DNA from: Burkholderiaceae bacterium
Lineage (GTDB): Bacteria; Pseudomonadota; Gammaproteobacteria; Burkholderiales; Burkholderiaceae
Length of the DNA: 10,144 nucleotides
Reading direction: 5' to 3'
Assembly: GCA_947373615.1 (NCBI GenBank)
Contig: CANBYN010000043.1
Location: 1 to 10,144, forward strand
Part shown: piece by piece, positions 5,456 to 10,144 of the stretch
How the letters are laid out: each line of letters opens with the position of its first letter
Position numbering within the stretch: the stretch's first letter is position 1
Notes under the pieces: generated by a model
Told to the model about the DNA's origin: nothing
Database searches by the model: none
The model's input: the letters and a program-made list of their open reading frames with translations, nothing else
Made by a program: the position numbers and the translations under genes

Positions 5456-6520
5456 TTAAGCGGAGACTGCTAAAAGCTTATCTTGGCGTTTACTCATCAT
5501 GCCAATGACACGAGCGCCTAAGAAGTGATGTTGATCAAAAATATCCAGTACTGTTTTAACGCAATCAGGACTACAAGAAACCAGTAACCCACCACTAGTT
5601 TGGGGATCAGTCAATAAAGCGCGTTGAGCTGGTGTAAAACTTTTAGGAATGTCAACTTCATTGCCGTAACTGAGCCAGTTGCGATCGGAGGCTCCAGTAA
5701 TAATGCCGTCTTCAGCAAAGGTCTGGACATTAGAGAGAAGAGGGACCTGACTCCAGTCGATATGAGCAGTGCATTGCGACCCTTTGGCCAATTCCAGAGT
5801 GTGACCTGCTAAGCCAAATCCAGTCACATCGGTTAATGCATGAACTCCAGCTAATTTCGCTAAATCAGGGCCGGCAGAATTTAACTTAGTTGTAGTAGAG
5901 ACCATCTCTCGATACTCATCAGGACCTAAGAGATCTTTTTTCAAGGCCGCCGACAAAATGCCAACACCCAAAGGCTTTCCTAAGATGAGAACATCTCCGG
6001 CCTGAGCGCTTGCATTGCTTTTAACTCGCTTGGGATCGACGATGCCAATAGCGACTAAGCCATAAATTGGTTCAACTGAATCAATTGTATGACCGCCAGC
6101 AATTGGAATGCCAGCGCTACGGCATGCTTCAGAGCCACCTTCAAGAATTTTCGCAATAGTCTCATTGGATAAGACCTTGATTGGCATACCAACCAAAGCA
6201 AGAGCAAACAAAGGTGTGCCACCCATTGCATAGATATCGCTGATGGCATTCGTTGCTGCAATTTTTCCAAAGTCAAAAGGATCGTCTACGATCGGCATGA
6301 AAAAATCTGTAGTTGCTACGATGGCTTGCGATTCATTAATTTGATAGACTGCTGCATCATCAGAGGTTTCAATGCCAATCAGCAATTCTTTAGGAAAAGG
6401 TAGTTGCGGAACGTTCTTGAGGATTTCTGAAAGAACCCCAGGTGCAATCTTGCAGCCACAGCCTCCTCCATGTGAGAGAGAGGTAAGACGGGGTTCAATC
6501 TTAGTATTTGATGTATTCAT
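5456..6520 (-). CDS. selD: Selenide, water dikinase (selenophosphate synthetase)
   Basis: 354 residues, the normal length. SelD makes selenophosphate from selenide and ATP, the selenium donor for selenocysteine-tRNA and for 2-selenouridine in tRNA. The catalytic region SHGGGCGCKI has C21 (cysteine at the position that is Sec in some organisms; codon TGT) and K24, matching C17 and K20 of the E. coli enzyme. ATP/Mg2+ and fold motifs follow: SDDAAVY (53-59), TTDFF (70-74), NAISDIYAMGG (91-101), GGHTID (142-147), and ALTDVTGFGLAGH in the C-terminal half, then TDPQTSGGL near the end. It is the last gene of a likely minus-strand operon, starting 29 bases after the TlpA-like gene. No selA, selB, selC or mnmH is in this window, so its selenium sink must lie elsewhere. 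The ribosome site before ATG 6520 is weak. Confidence 0.97.
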   Translation of the reverse strand: MNTSNTKIEPRLTSLSHGGGCGCKIAPGVLSEILKNVPQLPFPKELLIGIETSDDAAVYQINESQAIVATTDFFMPIVDDPFDFGKIAATNAISDIYAMGGTPLFALALVGMPIKVLSNETIAKILEGGSEACRSAGIPIAGGHTIDSVEPIYGLVAIGIVDPKRVKSNASAQAGDVLILGKPLGVGILSAALKKDLLGPDEYREMVSTTTKLNSAGPDLAKLAGVHALTDVTGFGLAGHTLELAKGSQCTAHIDWSQVPLLSNVQTFAEDGIITGASDRNWLSYGNEVDIPKSFTPAQRALLTDPQTSGGLLVSCSPDCVKTVLDIFDQHHFLGARVIGMMSKRQDKLLAVSA

Positions 6521-6549
6521 ATTTCTAAGGTATCAGATGTGTGGAAAAA

Positions 6550-7095
6550 TCATAATGACTTATAGCGTAGAAGAGCCTCTATCTTGCCCTTAACTTCCTC
6601 ACTGTCGACATTTTCAATGGCGCCAATCCAAATACCTTCTACTTTGCCATTTTTTCCAATAAGAAAGGTGGTGGGGAGGCCTCTAGCCTTCCAGGATTGA
6701 TAAGTGATGCTATTACGATCCAAGAGAATCTCAATTGCATTTTCTGGCAATCCATTTCCTTTCAGAAACTGCATAATACGAGGCTTCATTTCCGCTAGAT
6801 TAACTGCCAAAACAACTAATCCTTTCGATTTGTAGTTTTCTTGGAGTTGAATCAGTTCGGTAAATTCTTCGCGACAAGGCTCACACCAGCTTGCCCAGAA
6901 GTTCACTACAACAACCTTGTCTTTATAGCTACCAATATCTATAGAGGCACCCGCTAAGTTTTTTAGGTGTAAGGGAGGGGTTTGCGTAAGTCCAAACTTA
7001 GATGCAGATTGCCACTGTGCGAATGAGGTATTTGAAAAACACGCAAGAAAAGAAAAAGCCAGTGCTAGAACACTCTCTCTGGCTGAATTTTTCAT
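6550..7095 (-). CDS. TlpA-family exported thiol-disulfide oxidoreductase
   Basis: About 181 residues from ATG at 7095; a TTG at 7110 would add five residues but gives no better signal or ribosome site. An N-terminal Sec signal (MKNSARESVLALAF...SFA before QWQ) sends it to the periplasm. The mature part is a thioredoxin fold of the AhpC/TSA-TlpA type: VVVVNFWASWCEPCREE with active-site C76-E-P-C79 (numbering from the TTG), LVVLAVNLAE, and the cis-proline loop RGLPTTFLIG with P146. A WCxPC site with a Glu at the first variable position is typical of reductive TlpA/ResA-like proteins that reduce disulfides in exported proteins or during cytochrome c maturation. The target here is unknown; its neighbour upstream encodes an exported protein with three cysteines (196, 214, 262), a possible client. 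It lies 31 bases after the transglutaminase stop and 29 before selD. Confidence 0.93.
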   Translation of the reverse strand: MKNSARESVLALAFSFLACFSNTSFAQWQSASKFGLTQTPPLHLKNLAGASIDIGSYKDKVVVVNFWASWCEPCREEFTELIQLQENYKSKGLVVLAVNLAEMKPRIMQFLKGNGLPENAIEILLDRNSITYQSWKARGLPTTFLIGKNGKVEGIWIGAIENVDSEEVKGKIEALLRYKSL

Positions 7096-7126
7096 GCGCG
7101 TCTTAATCAATCTACTAAATTATTCT

Positions 7127-8236
7127 TTACCCAATACGTCGGCTAGTAATTTTGTATTTGAAATTATCAGGATCGAGTGAATCAAAACGACCTTCGGCAT
7201 TTTCTGCCTGTGGGTACATTAAGAATGGAATATCTCCTTTGCTGCCGAGTTTAGAGCCAGGAAGAGCGATGTCATGATCATAGTTATAGGCCATCCAGTT
7301 CATTTCCCAGTTACCAAATAGGTAGTCACGAATTGCCAAAACCTTAGGATCGGTTACCGCAAGGCCGCCAGTCTCTTCAAGAATCACTTTACGTACGTCT
7401 GCCGGATCAACTGGTACCCAACCAAATCCACTGGCATAGAACTCAGCACGGCAGTGCTGAGCTTTGGTGATGTCGCCAGCTTTTCCTAGGCTTTTATAAC
7501 CACGTGCAGAGTCGGCAATGCGAATGCCATAGACATCGCGCGCTGGAAGACCGACTGAGCGAGCTAATGCCACAAATACTGCATTGATATCGGCACATTT
7601 GCCGCCGAGGTTGTTAGTTTCGAGCATCAGCTTCACATCGCCTTGTCCGCAACCTCGGGTTTTAGGATCACGATGAGTGTTATCAACTACCCAGTTATAA
7701 ATTGCTTTTGCTTTATCGATATCGCTAGCATTAGCTGGAAGCTTTGCAAGCGCCTCTTGAGACTTTGCTTTTACAATGCCATCGGTAGGAAGATATTTTG
7801 TAGGACGCGTCCAGTAGCGCCGCTCTTCCTTAGAAAGTTTTAACGCTGGATTTGGAGTGGCAAGTTCTAAATTTCGATTTCTGGTGCTAACCAAAATGGA
7901 TACTTTGACGCTATGGGTAGTTGCTGCACTATCCCATTTAGTCCAAAGCATGCGAGCTTGTTTATTTGGAGTTTCATAGATTTGGTTTGCTGCTTTAGGA
8001 TCGCTTGCCTCCGGTCTGATGGCAAGTGTACGAAAATAATCAGTATCCAGAACCAATGGCAACGGAACCCAGCTTTGCGCTAAACCCTTAGGCGACTCTA
8101 AATTCACTTCAGTCACAATTTCGTAAGTGGTCCACTCAGGGGAGGATTGAGCAAAAGCGGCTGAAATTGGATTAAAGACTGGAAGTGCTAAAGCACCAGC
8201 AATCGTTTTAATGGCGGCGCGGCGGGAGGTAAGCAT
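7127..8236 (-). CDS. Transglutaminase-like (papain-fold) protein with Tat-type leader
   Basis: 369 residues. Residues 1-30 hold a twin-arginine leader (SRRAAIKTIAG, hydrophobic run, AAFAQ). Residues about 35-125 form a beta-rich N-terminal region (WTTYEIVTEVNL, then strands up to VKVSILVSTRNR). The transglutaminase-like domain spans about 170-290: AKAIYNWVVDNTH (176-188), GGKCADINAVFVALARSVGLPARDVYG with nucleophile C214, AQHCRAEFYASGFGWVPVDPADV with H261 and D278. The C-H-D triad is intact, so a cysteine peptidase or amidase-type activity is possible; bacterial members of this superfamily are usually proteases or peptide-processing enzymes, not true crosslinkers. The C-terminal 80 residues are rich in aromatic residues. 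It is first of a likely operon with the TlpA-like gene and selD. No clear ribosome site before ATG 8236; the 68-base gap from rhlE has no strong promoter. Confidence 0.92.
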   Translation of the reverse strand: MLTSRRAAIKTIAGALALPVFNPISAAFAQSSPEWTTYEIVTEVNLESPKGLAQSWVPLPLVLDTDYFRTLAIRPEASDPKAANQIYETPNKQARMLWTKWDSAATTHSVKVSILVSTRNRNLELATPNPALKLSKEERRYWTRPTKYLPTDGIVKAKSQEALAKLPANASDIDKAKAIYNWVVDNTHRDPKTRGCGQGDVKLMLETNNLGGKCADINAVFVALARSVGLPARDVYGIRIADSARGYKSLGKAGDITKAQHCRAEFYASGFGWVPVDPADVRKVILEETGGLAVTDPKVLAIRDYLFGNWEMNWMAYNYDHDIALPGSKLGSKGDIPFLMYPQAENAEGRFDSLDPDNFKYKITSRRIG

Positions 8237-8264
8237 ATTGTTTTCGTTGATTTTGTTGTATGGG

Positions 8265-8286
8265 AAAAAATTCTAATGTTTGTTAG
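8265..8286 (-). terminator. Weak candidate terminator after rhlE
   Basis: On the minus strand, 18 bases after the rhlE stop, CTAA and TTAG (8273-8286) can pair around a 6-base loop and are followed by a run of six T. A 4-base AT-rich stem is poor, so rhlE transcripts may read into the transglutaminase gene. Confidence 0.22.
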
Positions 8287-8304
8287 GATATTTTAGCGAA
8301 ATAC

Positions 8305-9588
8305 CTAGCGGCTGAAATGCCTTTTCGGCGGACTGCTACGCTTTGCGGATGCAGGTTTAGGTGATGTTCCCCCTGAGCCAGCAGGCCGAGGTTTTCTGGA
8401 TTGCTGATGCTGCTGGCTGCGCAGTTGAATTGGCTGAGCAACTGCATTAGGATCAGGTTCAAATCCAGTAATGACTTCTTGTGGCAGTTTTTGCTTAATA
8501 AGTTTTTCAATATCTTTAAGCATTTGATGTTCATCAATACACACTAAAGATACTGCTACACCATTAGAGCCTGCGCGACCTGTACGTCCGATTCGATGTA
8601 CATAGTCTTCTGAGACATTCGGTAAGTCATAGTTCACTACATGCGGCAATTGATCAATGTCGATCCCACGCGCAGCAATGTCAGTGGCTACTAAAACAGT
8701 TAATTTCCCGGCCTTAAAATCCGCCAATGCTTTAGTGCGAGCAGACTGACTTTTATTGCCATGAATAGCCATACTGGTAATGCCATCCTTTTTTAATAGG
8801 GTAACAAGTTTGTTGGCGCCATGCTTAGTGCGTGTAAAGACAAGGACTTGTTTCCAGTTATTATTTTTAATCAGGTGTGACAATAAGGGATGTTTATTGG
8901 TCCTATCAACCGGGTGGATCAGTTGTTCAATTGCCTCATTGGCACTGTTACTACGTGCTACTTCAATCAATTCTGGTGAATTTAGCAGACCATCTGCTAA
9001 TGCTTTAATCTCAGTTGAGAAGGTTGCGGAGAACAACAGGTTCTGGCGCTTCTTGGGTAATACAGCCAAGATCTTTTTAATGTCCCGCAAGAATCCCATG
9101 TCAAGCATGCGATCGGCTTCATCTAATACTAAGATTTCAATATCGTTTAGTGAGACACATTTTTGTGACATCAAATCCAGTAGACGTCCTGGGGTGGCAA
9201 CCAAAATATCAAGACCGCTGGCAATCGCTTTAATTTGTGGATTAGCGCCAACGCCACCAAAGATAACCGTGGACTTTAATGAGGTGTGCTTACCATAAGT
9301 CACAACAGACTCTTGAACTTGAGCAGCTAATTCGCGGGTGGGTGTCAAAATTAAAACACGTAGTAATCGTTTCCCACTGCTTACTTTTGCTGTGGTGATT
9401 AGGCGCTGCAATATCGGTAACGTAAAACCAGCAGTTTTACCTGTCCCAGTTTGTGCAGCCGCTAAAAGATCACCGCCTTTAAGAACGGCTGGAATTGATT
9501 TTGCTTGAATGGGGGTAGGGCTGGTATAGCCTTCTTCTGCAATAGCGCGAAGAATGGGTTCTGATAAACCAAGATCTGTAAATAACAT
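8305..9588 (-). CDS. rhlE: ATP-dependent DEAD-box RNA helicase, RhlE type
   Basis: 427 residues from ATG at 9588; a TTG nine bases earlier is a less likely start because [21 protein letters not shown] matches the usual RhlE beginning. Helicase motifs in order: Q motif (Q28), AQTGTGKT (45-52), PTRELA (83-88), TPGR (132-135), DEAD (156-159) within [15 protein letters not shown] (187-189), the second RecA domain with [19 protein letters not shown] (306-312) and HRIGRTGR (331-338). The ADRMLDMGF and [15 protein letters not shown] segments fit RhlE better than SrmB, DbpA or CsdA. A basic, disordered tail follows from about 385, rich in Gln, Arg, Ser and Pro and ending PPKRHFSR. RhlE remodels RNA during ribosome assembly and RNA decay, often in the cold. 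Very sure of family. Confidence 0.97.
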   Translation of the reverse strand: MLFTDLGLSEPILRAIAEEGYTSPTPIQAKSIPAVLKGGDLLAAAQTGTGKTAGFTLPILQRLITTAKVSSGKRLLRVLILTPTRELAAQVQESVVTYGKHTSLKSTVIFGGVGANPQIKAIASGLDILVATPGRLLDLMSQKCVSLNDIEILVLDEADRMLDMGFLRDIKKILAVLPKKRQNLLFSATFSTEIKALADGLLNSPELIEVARSNSANEAIEQLIHPVDRTNKHPLLSHLIKNNNWKQVLVFTRTKHGANKLVTLLKKDGITSMAIHGNKSQSARTKALADFKAGKLTVLVATDIAARGIDIDQLPHVVNYDLPNVSEDYVHRIGRTGRAGSNGVAVSLVCIDEHQMLKDIEKLIKQKLPQEVITGFEPDPNAVAQPIQLRSQQHQQSRKPRPAGSGGTSPKPASAKRSSPPKRHFSR

Positions 9589-9603
9589 AGGGGCCAATAA
9601 AGT

Positions 9604-9641
9604 ATTGACCCGTATTCAATTAAACGACTATCCCGGTCAAT
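9604..9641 (-). promoter_or_regulatory. Inverted repeat in the rhlE leader
   Basis: ATTGACC (9604-9610) and GGTCAAT (9635-9641) form perfect 7-base arms separated by 24 bases, starting 16 bases upstream of the rhlE ATG. It could be a leader stem in the mRNA or a protein-binding site. The minus strand of the distal arm reads TTGACC, a possible -35, but the -10 that would follow is poor. Confidence 0.3.
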
Positions 9642-9649
9642 GGGGTGGG

Positions 9650-9672
9650 CTGCCACGCTGGAGCGTTTGCAG
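9650..9672. repeat. Imperfect palindrome between rhlE and the thiol dioxygenase gene
   Basis: CTGC-c-ACGCTGGAGCGT-tt-GCAG forms an interrupted hairpin: four outer and four to five inner pairs, with a bulge. It lies 51 bases past the stop of the dioxygenase gene and 61 bases upstream of the rhlE ATG. There is no T-run after it on the minus strand, so it is a poor terminator; it may be a leader structure or an operator. Confidence 0.25.
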
Positions 9673-9722
9673 TAAGACCTTCTATTTTAAGTCAATCACC
9701 CAAAACTAAGTTATTTGTCTTA

Positions 9723-10144
9723 TTAAGCTTGTTTCCAAAGATTTGGTACTACTGTATTGACATAACCTGATATGAATGATTTTTCAACGCCCGAGATGGG
9801 GTCAAATACTGAGCGTTGAATTCTGCCGATGTTGCCGCCATATACATGAATGCTGATAGAAGTTTTGTCCTTGAGGTGGTTTTCTACGACATGAATATCG
9901 TGTGTATTAGGTGAAACCGTATCAACATGACCCTGGGGGCAGATAGATGATTTGCCTGCTTTAAATCCACCTTCAGCTTGGCGATAGTAAGGAGTGCCTT
10001 TTTCTTCGCCACGCAGTTGACCTACCATTCCCCAGACAGTGTGATTGTGAACGGGTGTCTTTTGTCCTGGCCCCCACACAAAACTTACAACAGAAAAACG
10101 ATCTAGCGGATCTGCGTAGAGTAGAAATTGCTGGTAATACTGAG
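9723..10144 (-). CDS. Thiol dioxygenase, probably 3-mercaptopropionate dioxygenase (N-terminus cut by window edge)
   Basis: The frame is open from the stop at 9723 to the window edge, giving 139 residues of a family usually about 200 long; roughly 60 N-terminal residues are missing. The GTG at 10079 is internal, because the upstream codons read YQQFLLYADPLDRFSVVSF, a conserved stretch. Cupin-fold iron ligands are H32 and H34 (PVHNHTVWG) and H84 (HDIHVV); the Ser-His-Tyr triad is S97-x-H99-x-Y101. R110 corresponds to the arginine I recall as binding the substrate carboxylate in bacterial 3-mercaptopropionate dioxygenases, and the residue at the Cys93 position of mammalian cysteine dioxygenase is not cysteine. 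The expected reaction is thiol plus O2 to sulfinate. C-terminal GYVNTVVPNLWK resembles PA2602 of P. aeruginosa from memory. Cysteine dioxygenase activity is the alternative. Confidence 0.9.
   Translation of the reverse strand, partial: QYYQQFLLYADPLDRFSVVSFVWGPGQKTPVHNHTVWGMVGQLRGEEKGTPYYRQAEGGFKAGKSSICPQGHVDTVSPNTHDIHVVENHLKDKTSISIHVYGGNIGRIQRSVFDPISGVEKSFISGYVNTVVPNLWKQA

Noticed and set aside
6456..6470. Selenocysteine codon in selD
   Set aside because: The catalytic position is TGT (Cys) and there is no in-frame TGA in the gene.
8780..9298. 172-codon open frame on the plus strand
   Set aside because: It lies entirely antisense to the core helicase motifs of rhlE, has no ribosome site and its product has no recognisable features; it is a shadow of the coding strand.
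10077..10079. GTG as the start of the thiol dioxygenase gene
   Set aside because: The frame continues to the window edge and encodes conserved family residues upstream, so this codon is an internal valine.

Overview
The window looks like a chromosomal segment of a betaproteobacterium of the Burkholderiales, most likely a small-genome freshwater type such as Polynucleobacter. This is inferred from the moderately AT-rich composition, the short intergenic gaps, a Bug-family (TctC-like) solute-binding protein and the general protein character. It was not tested by any search. Thirteen protein genes are supported: eleven complete and two cut by the window edges. I see no rRNA, tRNA, CRISPR array, insertion sequence or phage gene.

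Layout. Bases 1-502 carry two minus-strand genes: the N-terminal part of a small Trp-rich protein (TIGR02450 type) and a cysteine-containing lipoprotein of unknown function. A plus-strand gene with its own good promoter follows (627-1676), a fumarylacetoacetate-hydrolase-family enzyme with a twin-arginine leader. Convergent to it is a minus-strand pair (4332 to 1716): a Bug-type periplasmic binding protein followed 22 bases later by a four-domain rhodanese with a single cysteine. Divergent from the Bug gene is a 62-residue basic, helical protein resembling bacterial histone H1/Hc1-like proteins, closed by a textbook terminator. Next come a DUF1330 protein (minus) and a small cupin (plus), sharing a 55-base divergent spacer.

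From 5456 to 10144 every gene is on the minus strand. In transcription order they are: a thiol dioxygenase cut by the right edge (best match 3-mercaptopropionate dioxygenase), the DEAD-box RNA helicase RhlE, a Tat-exported transglutaminase-like protein, a TlpA-type thiol-disulfide oxidoreductase and selenophosphate synthetase SelD. The last three are separated by about 30 bases each and look like one operon.

Themes. Sulfur and selenium chemistry recurs: rhodanese, thiol dioxygenase, thioredoxin-like protein and SelD. Export recurs too: two Tat-type leaders, two Sec-type leaders and one lipoprotein. The most interesting reading is a possible organosulfur link between the thiol dioxygenase, the four-domain rhodanese and the orphan Bug protein. 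No clearly new defence or mobile system is visible, and most genes belong to known families.
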